DNA of 64,000 nt, taken from Bradyrhizobium sp. Tv2a-2 (lineage in GTDB: Bacteria > Pseudomonadota > Alphaproteobacteria > Rhizobiales > Xanthobacteraceae). This document shows positions 1 through 8,268 of this stretch, one piece after another; the stretch's first letter is position 1; each line of letters opens with the position of its first letter. The stretch is taken from NCBI RefSeq assembly GCF_000472425.1, contig NZ_AXAI01000016.1, forward strand, positions 1-64,000, in the 5' to 3' direction. The notes beneath the pieces were generated by a model. That model saw nothing but the letters and a program-made list of their open reading frames with translations. It was not told the origin of the DNA and searched no databases. A program made the position numbers and the translations under genes.

Positions 1-14
1 ATTGACCGGCGGGT

Positions 15-248
15 TCAACTGATCGCCGCAACACATTCTGCGAACTTCTCAGCTGGGGTTTGAAAGAGCAAGGTCTTTCGTGGCCTTTCATTGAGCTGCT
101 TGGCGATCGCGCTGAGCTTGGCCTGGCTGTACAATGACAGATCGATGCCACGCGGAAGATACTGGCGCAGCAATCTGTTGGTATTTTCGTTTGACCCGCG
201 CTGCCAGGGACAGCGAGGGTCGCAGAAATAGACATCGATCTTGGAAGA
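15..248 (-). pseudogene. IS30-family transposase, C-terminal remnant
   Basis: Reading the minus strand from about 248 down to a TGA at 15-17 gives roughly 75 codons ending the way IS30-family DDE transposases do: a DVYFCDP stretch, then PWQRGSNENTNRLLRQYLP, then QLNERPRKTL and a final TPAEKFAE segment. These are the conserved end of the integrase core, including the Glu of the DDE triad in SNENTN. An in-frame stop lies just upstream (TAA near 255), so the N-terminal helix-turn-helix and most of the catalytic core are missing. No terminal inverted repeat was recognised. It is a dead fragment and marks past insertion activity at the left edge. Confidence 0.85.
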
Positions 249-269
249 CTTTTATTTGGGAGGAGCGAA

Positions 270-686
270 GTGAAGCAAAGGCACATACTCGCCACCATAA
301 TCTTCGGCGGCGGAATTTTGTTCGGCCTAGGATCTTCGGAAATGATCCATGCGCAGATACCCGGCTACGTCACCAAGCAAGTATTTAAGACGGACTTATC
401 AAATCTGCCCGGGCAGGAAGTCATCATCTATGCTTCTGAGTGGCCGCCCGGGTTCAAGCTGCCCTTGCACAAGCATGAAGAAGGACACGAGTTTGTGTAC
501 GTGGTCGAAGGCGAGCAAACTTTTGAGATCGACGGCGTTGGCACCAAAGTCGTGAAGGCCGGTGAAGTTGTCTATACGCCACCAGACACCAGGCATTTCG
601 GAAGGAATGCCACCGACAAGATGTCAAAGACACTCGTCATCCGGATCAAGGCCAAAGATAAGCCGGTCATGACCGAGGTAAAATAG
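270..686 (+). CDS. Secreted cupin-domain protein
   Basis: 138 residues. The N terminus (about 1-28) is a signal peptide ending at a HAQ site, so export to the periplasm is expected. A single cupin_2 barrel follows, with the metal-binding motif HKHEEGHE (His67, His69, Glu74) and a second-motif His near 109 in PPDTRHF. GGAGGA at about 260-265 sits just before the ATG. Substrate and reaction cannot be read from the sequence; small secreted cupins of this type are usually of unknown function. It lies alone between the IS30 remnant and an ABC binding protein. The family call is firm, the function open. Confidence 0.85.
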   Translation: MKQRHILATIIFGGGILFGLGSSEMIHAQIPGYVTKQVFKTDLSNLPGQEVIIYASEWPPGFKLPLHKHEEGHEFVYVVEGEQTFEIDGVGTKVVKAGEVVYTPPDTRHFGRNATDKMSKTLVIRIKAKDKPVMTEVK

Positions 687-927
687 AAGGTGAAGCCGCC
701 TCGATTTGGGGGCTCTCGCATTTATTTTGTCGCCTGTTGGCCCTTCGCGCCATTTCGTGGCAACGCAATAATTCAGTCGCTTCCGGAGCGAAGCAGACAT
801 CGACGGTTGCGGGCGCTTTTAGGGACAGTGACGCGAATGACCCCACACGGACATCGCCGAATCACTTTTAGTCTCCAAAGTGCCTGCTTTAGCCAGTAAG
901 GTGCCTTCCCAAAGCTTGGGAGTGGAC

Positions 928-1932
928 ATGAGGCGGCGGGCTTTTCTCGGTGTCGTGTGTGGTGCGGTGGCATGGCCGCTCGCTGCGGCGGCGCAGCAGG
1001 GCTCCAATAAGAAACGTATTGCTATCTTCATCCCATCGGAGCTGAGCGCGGCTTGGCACGAGCATAGTGAAAATAAATATTCTCGAGCCTTTTTCGCCGA
1101 GCTTCGACGGTTGGGGCAGATCGAGGGACAAAACCTCACGGCCGAGAATTACGGTCGAGAGCAAAACACGTCCGGCCCCGAAGCCCTGGCGACGGAAATC
1201 GTTCGCAGCAACCCGGATGTCATTCTTGTCAATGGCCCTGGCGCATTCTTCTTCAAAAAACTGACGTCGCGTATTCCGATCGTAGCGATAGCTGCCGACC
1301 CCGTTAGAGAAGGACTTGCGGAGAGTCTGGCTCACCCGGGCGGCAACATCACGGGAGTCAGCATCGACGCCGGCCCATCGATTCATGGAAAACGGATTGC
1401 ACTGTTGCGCGAGATGTTTCCGGCAATATCGAAACTTGGTCTTCTCGCTCTTCGCATTCAATACAACGGGCTTGCCACGGGTTCTCCGATCCCCGCGGCG
1501 GCCGAGGCGGCGGGCCTCCCTATCGCGGTGTCTTTACTTGAGATTGGTGCTAGAGAAGAAGACTGGCGGGCGGCGGTCGAGAGCCTCACCCGCGACGGTG
1601 CAAATGCGGTCATGGTGGTCGATTCGCCTGAGACCTTTCAAAACAGCACTTTGATCGCCAAGTTGCTTGCCGACACGAATCTACCGTCGATTTTCGGAGT
1701 TGCTGAATCCGTCGAGGCCGGGGGCTTAATGGCCTATTCCTTCGACCTGATCGAACTGTATAAGCGCGCTGCCAACGACATCGACGCAATTCTTCGCGGA
1801 GCAAAGGCCGGCGATATCCCGTTCTACCAGGCGACCAAATTTGATTTGTCCATCAACTTGAAGACGGCCAAGCAACTCGGCCTTTCGGTGCCTTCCGCAC
1901 TCGCCGCGAGCGCCGATAAGGTAATTGAGTGA
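928..1932 (+). CDS. ABC transporter substrate-binding protein (ABC_sub_bind family)
   Basis: 334 residues from the ATG at 928, chosen because GGGAG lies just upstream and because the product then begins MRRRAFLG, a Tat-like signal peptide ending AAAAQQ, as is usual in this family. An upstream in-frame ATG at 880 would add 16 residues before the signal and is unlikely. The mature protein has the two-lobed type I periplasmic binding fold, with an IAIFIPS start, NPDVILVNGP in the middle and the family's typical end LKTAKQLGLSVP. No permease or ATPase gene lies nearby, so it is an orphan receptor; ligand unknown. Such orphans are abundant in Bradyrhizobium. Confidence 0.88.
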   Translation: MRRRAFLGVVCGAVAWPLAAAAQQGSNKKRIAIFIPSELSAAWHEHSENKYSRAFFAELRRLGQIEGQNLTAENYGREQNTSGPEALATEIVRSNPDVILVNGPGAFFFKKLTSRIPIVAIAADPVREGLAESLAHPGGNITGVSIDAGPSIHGKRIALLREMFPAISKLGLLALRIQYNGLATGSPIPAAAEAAGLPIAVSLLEIGAREEDWRAAVESLTRDGANAVMVVDSPETFQNSTLIAKLLADTNLPSIFGVAESVEAGGLMAYSFDLIELYKRAANDIDAILRGAKAGDIPFYQATKFDLSINLKTAKQLGLSVPSALAASADKVIE

Positions 1933-2139
1933 ACGAGCAAAGGTCCGGTTATGGTATGGCCCGTAGGCGACTATCGACGGTGTGGTGCAGAAGTCCGCTG
2001 TTTGGCGTAAGGCGGACGGGCTGTAGAATGACGCCCACTTGCCAGGTCCAGCTGCCGAGCCAATTGATTGGCCGGACGAGGAGATAGTGGGCGGTCGAAA
2101 GTCTGGACGTTAATCCCCGTCGACAGGCGTTACCGAAGC

Positions 2140-2174
2140 AGCCCAACTTCGACCGCTGTCGGACGGGCTTTTTT
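2140..2174 (+). terminator. Probable rho-independent terminator
   Basis: AGCCC at 2140-2144 pairs with GGGCT at 2165-2169, with an inner CGAC/GTCG stem (2150-2153 with 2158-2161), followed directly by a run of six T. It follows the binding-protein gene and would stop its transcript before the convergent RND operon. The rest of the 1933-2233 spacer shows nothing recognisable. Confidence 0.5.
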
Positions 2175-2233
2175 GCCGAAACCGCCGCCTACTATTTCTA
2201 CAACCGGAGGTCTACCGCGCCGCGGTTACGCGA

Positions 2234-5200
2234 TTACTCCGCCGGCGCGGCTTGCGGTACGATGGGAGCACCTGGGACAGGCCGCTTCTTGAATAGCCGA
2301 TTTTGCAAATGATCGAGGTACAGATAAACCACTGGGGTCGTGTAGAGGGTGAGAATTTGCGACAGCGCGAGGCCGCCGACAATCGCATAGCCAAGCGGCT
2401 GCCGTATCTCCGAACCGACCCCCGTTCCTACCATCATAGGGACCGCGCCTAGGAGAGCCGCCATCGTCGTCATCAGGATCGGCCGGAAACGCTTAATACA
2501 GGCTTGGTAGATCGCTTCTTCGGTCGTGAGGCCTTCATTATGCTCAGCGTGCAACGCAAAGTCGACCAGCATGATACCGTTCTTTTTAACGATGCCTATC
2601 AGGAGGATGATCCCGACGATCGCAATTACGCTCAGATCAAAATGAGCTGCCATCAGCAGGAGCAGTGCTCCGACGCCGGCTGACGGCAGGGTCGAGATGA
2701 TGGTGATCGGGTGGATCGTGCTCTCGTACAGCACGCCGAGGATCAGGTAGATCACAAATAGAGAGGCCGCGACCAGGATCGGCGTGCTCGATAGCGAATC
2801 ACCGAATGCCTGCGCATTGCCTTGGAAGCTGGTCTGCAGCGAGAGGGGCGGATGCAACTCCTTCCCAGCGGCGTGGATCGCGCTCACGGCTTGACCGATA
2901 GAAGCACCAGGTGCCAGATTGAACGAGATCGTCACGGACGGGAATTGGCCCTGGTGATTGACGACCAGCGGCGACACTTTCACGACAGAATCGACCAGCG
3001 TCGACAACGGCACCTGCTGGCCCGTGGACGATTTGACGTAGATGCCGTTGAGAGCATCGGGCGAATACTGGAACTTGGGATCGACCTCCAATATCACATG
3101 GTATTGCTGCAGCGTCGTGAAAATGGTCGAGACGATGCGCTGACCGAAAGCATCATCGAGCGTGTTGTCGATGGTGAAGGGCAGGATGCCGAAGGTTGAG
3201 GCTACGCCGCGTTTGATCTTAATATCGAGAAGCGGTCCCGTGGTGAGCTCGTCGGTTGTCACGTCGGTAACCGACGGGATCGCCTTGATCTTGTCGAGGA
3301 ACAGCTTTGACCAGTGACTGAGTTCGCCTGGATCGGCATCGTTCAGCGTATATTGAAACTGAGTCTTGTTCAGCCGAGCCCCGATTGTGATGTCCTGGGC
3401 CGGCTGCATGTAAAGCGTGATGCCCTGGATCTTGGCGAGATTGGTCCTGAGCCGGGCGATCACCTTGTCGATCGGATCTCGTTGGTTAGCGGGCTTGAGC
3501 TGAATGTACACGCGCCCATCATTGACCGTATACACCCCGCCGCCGGCGCCGACGGCAGCGCCCAGCGATTCGACGGCCGGATCACGCATGATGGCGTCGA
3601 CCAGGGCCTGCTGGCGCCCGGCCATGGCCTGAAAGGAGATGTCCTGCGCGGCTTCGGACTGACCGATGATCAACCCCGTATCTTGTTCTGGGAAGAACCC
3701 CTTAGGAATGACGACGTAAAGATATCCAGTGAGAACGACGGTCCCGAGCATGATCAGCAGCGTAACGAAGCGGTGCCGCAGCACAATCCTGAGACCAGCT
3801 TCGTAGAGGTTCAGCAGAGCGTCGAAGCCGCGTTCGGACAGGCGATATAGCCATCCATGCTCCTCTCGCTGCGGCTTGAGCAGGTAGGCGCACATCATTG
3901 GCGTCAAAGTGCGCGAGATCAGCAGTGACAGCAGGAGCGCGACGCTGACGGTCACGGCAAATTCCCGGAACAGCAATCCGACATAACCGCCCATCAGGAA
4001 CAGCGGGATGAAAACGGCAATTAGCGAGAAGGTGATCGCCATGACGGTAAAGCCGATCTCGCCCGATCCTTTCATGGCCGCGTCATAGGGGGATAGTCCG
4101 TCTTCGATATGCCGCGTGATATTCTCGATTTCGACGACGGCGTCATCCACGACGAATCCGACGGCGATCGACAAGGCCATCAGGGACAGGTTATCGAGGC
4201 TATAACCGATCTCGTAGAGGACAGCGAAGGTGCCGATCAGCGACAGCGGCACAGTGATGGCTGGGATGATGGTCGCCCAAGCGCTTCGAAGGAACATGAA
4301 GATCACCGCGACGACGAGCATGATCGTCAACAGCAGCGTGAATTGGACGTCCGCGATCGATGCGCGGATGGTCTGCGTGCGATCCGAGATAACATTGATC
4401 TTGATGCCGGATGGAATCGAGGCTTGCAGGACCGGCATCTCGGACTTGATGCGGTCGACCGTTTCGACGACGTTGGCTCCCGGCTGACGCTGGATCGCAA
4501 GGAGGATGGCCCGCTGGCTATCGTACCAGCCGGCGATCAGATCGTTCTCCGGCGCGCTAATGGCGCGTCCGATATCCCGGATTCGGACGGGCGATCCATT
4601 GCGATAAGCCACGACCAGATCGGCGTATTGATCCGGCTTGAAGAGCTGATCGTTGGTATTGAGCGTATAGGTCTGACGCGGGCTGTTAAGGGTACCTTTC
4701 GCCAGTTCGACGTTGGCCTGACCCAGCACGGTGCGGAGGTCTTCCAGATTGATGCCGCGGGCCGCTAAGGCTTGCGGATCGACCTGTACGCGAATGGCAG
4801 GTTTTTGCTGGCCGCCGATGCCGACCAGGCCGACACCGGAGATCTGGGAGATCTTTTGCAGGAGGATATTCTCGGCGTAAGCATCGACGGTGGTCAACGG
4901 CAGGCTGTCCGAGGTCAAACCCAGCACCAGGATCGGCGTGTCGGCGGGATTGACCTTCCGGATCGTCGGCGGATACGGGATTCCGGCGGGGAGATAGGCC
5001 GTCGCCGCATTGATTGCCGACAGCGTGTCGCTGACCGCTCCATCGATTTTCCGGCTCAGATCGAATTGGAGTGTGATCTGCGTATAGCCGAGCGCGCTCG
5101 ACGATGTCATCTGGGTGAGGCCCGGGATTTCGCCGAACTGAAGCTCGAGCGGCGACGCCACCGACGAGGCCATGGTCTGTGGATCGGCACCCGGCAGTTG

Positions 5201-5347
5201 CGCCGTTACCGTCAATGTGGGGTAGTTGACGTTGGGCAGCGCCGCCACTGGAATCAGGGGATAGGCTGCTAGGCCGGCGGCTAAAAGTCCGAGCATGAGC
5301 AGGGCGGTCGCAATTGGCCGCCGAATAAAGGGGGCTGAAATGTTCAT
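2234..5347 (-). CDS. RND multidrug efflux permease (MdtB/MdtC-like)
   Basis: 1037 residues, normal for an HAE1-type RND pump. It starts MNISAPFIRRPIATAL, has the first membrane helix, the large periplasmic loops with the DPQALAARGI segment, and the proton-relay motif VVDDAVVEIEN with the aspartate pair at about 401-402. The C-terminal half repeats the layout with IGIVKKNGIMLVDFA. The look is closest to MdtB/MdtC/MuxB permeases. It is the last gene of a minus-strand run, 12 bases after the adaptor, so co-transcription is expected. No outer-membrane partner lies in this cluster. Substrates cannot be inferred. Confidence 0.95.
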   Translation of the reverse strand: MNISAPFIRRPIATALLMLGLLAAGLAAYPLIPVAALPNVNYPTLTVTAQLPGADPQTMASSVASPLELQFGEIPGLTQMTSSSALGYTQITLQFDLSRKIDGAVSDTLSAINAATAYLPAGIPYPPTIRKVNPADTPILVLGLTSDSLPLTTVDAYAENILLQKISQISGVGLVGIGGQQKPAIRVQVDPQALAARGINLEDLRTVLGQANVELAKGTLNSPRQTYTLNTNDQLFKPDQYADLVVAYRNGSPVRIRDIGRAISAPENDLIAGWYDSQRAILLAIQRQPGANVVETVDRIKSEMPVLQASIPSGIKINVISDRTQTIRASIADVQFTLLLTIMLVVAVIFMFLRSAWATIIPAITVPLSLIGTFAVLYEIGYSLDNLSLMALSIAVGFVVDDAVVEIENITRHIEDGLSPYDAAMKGSGEIGFTVMAITFSLIAVFIPLFLMGGYVGLLFREFAVTVSVALLLSLLISRTLTPMMCAYLLKPQREEHGWLYRLSERGFDALLNLYEAGLRIVLRHRFVTLLIMLGTVVLTGYLYVVIPKGFFPEQDTGLIIGQSEAAQDISFQAMAGRQQALVDAIMRDPAVESLGAAVGAGGGVYTVNDGRVYIQLKPANQRDPIDKVIARLRTNLAKIQGITLYMQPAQDITIGARLNKTQFQYTLNDADPGELSHWSKLFLDKIKAIPSVTDVTTDELTTGPLLDIKIKRGVASTFGILPFTIDNTLDDAFGQRIVSTIFTTLQQYHVILEVDPKFQYSPDALNGIYVKSSTGQQVPLSTLVDSVVKVSPLVVNHQGQFPSVTISFNLAPGASIGQAVSAIHAAGKELHPPLSLQTSFQGNAQAFGDSLSSTPILVAASLFVIYLILGVLYESTIHPITIISTLPSAGVGALLLLMAAHFDLSVIAIVGIILLIGIVKKNGIMLVDFALHAEHNEGLTTEEAIYQACIKRFRPILMTTMAALLGAVPMMVGTGVGSEIRQPLGYAIVGGLALSQILTLYTTPVVYLYLDHLQNRLFKKRPVPGAPIVPQAAPAE

Positions 5348-5359
5348 GGGATCAAATGT

Positions 5360-6544
5360 TCATGGGATCGGCGTTTGCATTGCGTCTTCGGCTGCAACTT
5401 CCTGCGCGGCCCTGCCGTGAAGGATGGCGACATGGGAGCCCGGCTGCAGCTTGTATTGACCGTCGACGACAACTTGCTCATTCGCCGAGAGGCCGGAGTC
5501 TATCAGAGCCTGTCCGTCGCTGATTTGCGCAACTTTGATCTGGCGGATCGTGACTGTGTTGTCGGGCTTGACGACCCAGGCATACGGGCCGTTTGGCCCT
5601 TGCTGCACGACGGATGCAGGAACGGTAAGGCCGTTATGGCGTGTGGCGAGCAGGAGCCGCGCGTTGATCAGTTCACCCGGCCAGAGCCGGTTATCCTTGT
5701 TCGGAAAATTAGCCTTAAGCTGGATTGAGCCTGTCGTTTGCAGGATCTCGTTGTTGACGAGGGCAAGCCGGCCATCTCCGAGCCGCATCGTGTCGTCCTG
5801 GTTATAGGCGACGACGGTAAGCGGCGCCTTGGACTTCTGCTGTTGCCGCTGGACTTGCGGCAACACGGTCTCGGGTAGAGTGAAGATCAGCGAAATCGGA
5901 TCGAGCTGGGTCACGACACAGAGGCCGTTTGTACTCGACGGACTGATGATGTTACCGACGTCGATCTGGCGAATGCCTACCACGCCGTCGATAGGCGACG
6001 TGAGGCGAGTAAAGCTGAGCTGGACCTTCGCGGCCTCGATTAACCCCCCATCGGCTTTGATGGCCGCCTGCAGCTGGCCCACTTGTGCCTTCTGGGTTTC
6101 GATCAATTGCGGAGTCGCCCAACCCTTGGCTCCCAATTCTGTGTACCGCGCGAGATTAGCCTCAGCGTTGACGAGCTGGGCCTTGTCGCGCTCCAGTACA
6201 CCGGTGTCCTGGTCGATCACGGCCTGGTAGGGCCGCGGATCGATCTGCGCGAGCAGATCGCCGACGTGCACATGCTGACCTTCAGTGAAGTTTATGCTGA
6301 TGATCTGGCCCTGAATCTGGGCACGTACAACATCAGTGTCGTAGGCAATTACCGTTCCGACGCCGGTGAGATAGATCGGCACATCGTGCTGGGTGACTGT
6401 TCCGGCGACGATTGGCACTGGAGGGGGCGGCACCGGCGCGGCCACGGCACTTTCGAACGGGGGCGTCTTGGTGGCCCAAAGCAGCACGCCGATCGCAACC
6501 ATCGTGGTTAGCGCGAAAGCGGCGACGATCGTTTTCCTTGTCAT
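5360..6544 (-). CDS. RND efflux periplasmic adaptor (MdtA-like)
   Basis: 394 residues. An uncleaved or cleaved N-terminal hydrophobic segment (about 5-24) is followed by a proline-rich linker, the barrel-sandwich half-motifs (VRAQIQGQIISINFTEGQ and VGDLLAQIDPRPY), a helical hairpin rich in Q/A/E (about 110-180), the second lipoyl half TRLTSPIDGVVGIRQID and the beta-barrel and membrane-proximal domains. This is the standard membrane-fusion protein plan. It bridges the permease (2234-5347) to an outer-membrane channel. Spacing to its neighbours is 13 and 12 bases, consistent with one operon. Confidence 0.95.
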   Translation of the reverse strand: MTRKTIVAAFALTTMVAIGVLLWATKTPPFESAVAAPVPPPPVPIVAGTVTQHDVPIYLTGVGTVIAYDTDVVRAQIQGQIISINFTEGQHVHVGDLLAQIDPRPYQAVIDQDTGVLERDKAQLVNAEANLARYTELGAKGWATPQLIETQKAQVGQLQAAIKADGGLIEAAKVQLSFTRLTSPIDGVVGIRQIDVGNIISPSSTNGLCVVTQLDPISLIFTLPETVLPQVQRQQQKSKAPLTVVAYNQDDTMRLGDGRLALVNNEILQTTGSIQLKANFPNKDNRLWPGELINARLLLATRHNGLTVPASVVQQGPNGPYAWVVKPDNTVTIRQIKVAQISDGQALIDSGLSANEQVVVDGQYKLQPGSHVAILHGRAAQEVAAEDAMQTPIP

Positions 6545-6557
6545 GACGATGCCCCTA

Positions 6558-7334
6558 TTAGCAGCCGGCCGGAAGCGTAGACGTGATTGAACCGGTGCTG
6601 ATCAACGGGCACCCGTTCGCCAAAGTCGGGGGCGCCGGGATGCTCTGATTGGAAGCGGGAAGGGAGGGCATCGTCGGCACGACGACTGCCGATTCGATGG
6701 GACTGGCAAAGGGCGCCACACCGGGCGTCGGTATGGGGGCGGCCGAGCTAACGCCCGCGTTACTGATCTCCGAAGAATCGAGCGAAATGCCGGTTCGCGG
6801 GACACCGCCCATAGTTATGGGCGAGATCGATGTCGGCGTCGATGACGCGATCACGCTGCTTGAACCCGATCCGCACATTCCCGACATTCCCGATGTATCG
6901 ATCGTTGCGGATGGTGCGGACAGTGCCGATGTTGGCGATATCGTCGCCGCCATGCCTGGCGACGCGACCGAAGTTCCCGCCATCCCGGCGGTGGCGGGCG
7001 CGGCCGATCCAGCACCCGTTCCGCCACCATCGAACATCGCGGCCGATCCGAACATCTCGGCCGGCGCTGACCCGACAGTCGAGCATACCGCGCCGTTGCT
7101 CGGGATAGCGATCGTTCCTGTCGCGGGAGCGGCGAGCGGGCTCACACCCGCTGATGAGAGCTCGGTAGCGCCAAATGGAATTCCCGTCTGCGAGACTGGA
7201 GATCCTACTCCATCGCCAAGAGGAGAGGTTGCTCCGATGGTCGGTGTCGGCGTCGTCATGACTGCCATCTGTGCATTGGCGACATTCCCGGCGAACAGCG
7301 CGGGAAGAATCGCAGCAACCAACAAGGCTCTCAT
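6558..7334 (-). CDS. Secreted Ser/Pro/Ala/Gly-rich low-complexity protein
   Basis: 258 residues from the second of two close ATGs, chosen because GGAGA is correctly spaced for it (7334) and abuts the first one at 7340. A signal peptide ends NVANAQ. The mature part is low complexity, dominated by S, P, T, A, G and M, with local MSGMCGSGSSS and repeated SSAGVS/SNAGVS-like pieces, and ends in LPAGC. No domain was recognised. It sits inside the efflux run, 13 bases before the adaptor, so a periplasmic or surface role linked to that pump is possible but unproven. Long open frames on the opposite strand here are composition artefacts. Confidence 0.7.
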   Translation of the reverse strand: MRALLVAAILPALFAGNVANAQMAVMTTPTPTIGATSPLGDGVGSPVSQTGIPFGATELSSAGVSPLAAPATGTIAIPSNGAVCSTVGSAPAEMFGSAAMFDGGGTGAGSAAPATAGMAGTSVASPGMAATISPTSALSAPSATIDTSGMSGMCGSGSSSVIASSTPTSISPITMGGVPRTGISLDSSEISNAGVSSAAPIPTPGVAPFASPIESAVVVPTMPSLPASNQSIPAPPTLANGCPLISTGSITSTLPAGC

Positions 7335-7357
7335 CGGCATTCTCCGTTATCGTGTCT

Positions 7358-7837
7358 TCAGCCGCAGGTCGGCGGCAGCGGCTTCGCCGGATGCTGCTGT
7401 TGCCAATCGAAACAGTCGCTGTCGCCGATGTCGAAGTCATTGAGGGCATGGCGATGCAGCCTCGAAATCGCACCGACATGGTGATCGGTCATGCTTCCAG
7501 CGACACCGTTATTGCCGAGCGCTCGTCCGGGGTGGTCCCCGCTGTCGATGCCCCCGAGGTGGAGGCTACCGTCCAGGCGATTAAGATGATCGCTGCCGTC
7601 GACGCCGCCGATGTGCATGTTGCCGCCAAGACGACCCGTCTTCGCCGCGCCGATGTTGGTCCTGGCAGTAAGGCCGCCGACGTGAGGGCCGGCCTGCATC
7701 TCGCCGAAATGCATGCCACCTCCAAATCCTCCCATGCGGCCACCACCAAAGCCGCCGCCGCGCGCCTCCGCTGCAGCTGTGAACAGAGCTGACGCAAGAA
7801 GGGCTATGGTGAAGATCGCTGTTACTCGCATCGTCAT
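7358..7837 (-). CDS. Secreted Gly/His-rich small protein
   Basis: 159 residues from ATG 7837, chosen because AAGGAG lies six bases upstream; an in-frame ATG further out (7879) lacks a site. The signal peptide ends AAAEARG. The mature chain starts with GGGFGGGRMGGFGGG and then has about ten histidines spread over loose repeats of the form (N/S)(M/L)H(I/L)GG(V/I)D, at roughly residues 80-110, and ends in a Cys-containing PLPPTCG. Histidine and glycine enrichment suggests metal binding, but that is inference. It is the first gene of the efflux run, 23 bases before the next start. Confidence 0.72.
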   Translation of the reverse strand: MTMRVTAIFTIALLASALFTAAAEARGGGFGGGRMGGFGGGMHFGEMQAGPHVGGLTARTNIGAAKTGRLGGNMHIGGVDGSDHLNRLDGSLHLGGIDSGDHPGRALGNNGVAGSMTDHHVGAISRLHRHALNDFDIGDSDCFDWQQQHPAKPLPPTCG

Positions 7838-8268
7838 AACATTCTCCTTCAATGTGCAAAGCGCCAGCATCTCGCCCAAAAGACGGCATGATCGCCGCGC
7901 TCTCCATGGCAGAGGTAGGAACGATCAAGCGCGAGGCCATTAAATTCGTCTTTAAAATGCAGCGACGCTCCGCGCGAACGTTTGACGATAAAGGCCGCTT
8001 GCGAGTGAACCGACAGCGGCACACGTTTCGCCATTCCGGTGTAGATTACGTAATTTTTAGACTAGCTTCGATATTGCAGTCGAATGAAACGAGGCCAGGA
8101 CAGTCGGCGCTGTCCTGGCCTCAAACGCTTCCCGCTGACGTGACGTGATCAATAACCGGTGCCAGATTCACAGGGAGTATTCCCGTTCGTCCAGGGATGC
8201 TGCCCGCGATGACGCCAAAACAGGTCGATCGTTCTCATATCGATAAAGCTAACGACGATCTGTCAAAC
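7838..8268. other. Intergenic region upstream of the efflux run
   Basis: 431 bases between the efflux run and the two-component genes, all on the minus strand. It should hold the promoter for the 7837-to-2234 run and the end of the kinase transcript. The only clear structure is the hairpin at 8091-8122. No clear sigma-70 boxes or receiver-protein operator were found by eye. Confidence 0.5.
8091..8122 (-). terminator. Perfect 12-bp stem-loop, probable terminator of the kinase operon
   Basis: GAGGCCAGGACA (8091-8102) and TGTCCTGGCCTC (8111-8122) are exact inverted repeats with an 8-base loop. On the minus strand it lies about 150 bases after the kinase stop. Only a short T-rich tail follows, so termination efficiency is uncertain. 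Confidence 0.45.

Noticed and set aside
6649..7443. Plus-strand open frame opposite the secreted Ser/Pro-rich gene
   Set aside because: It mirrors low-complexity DNA; the minus-strand frame has the signal peptide, ribosome site and operon spacing.
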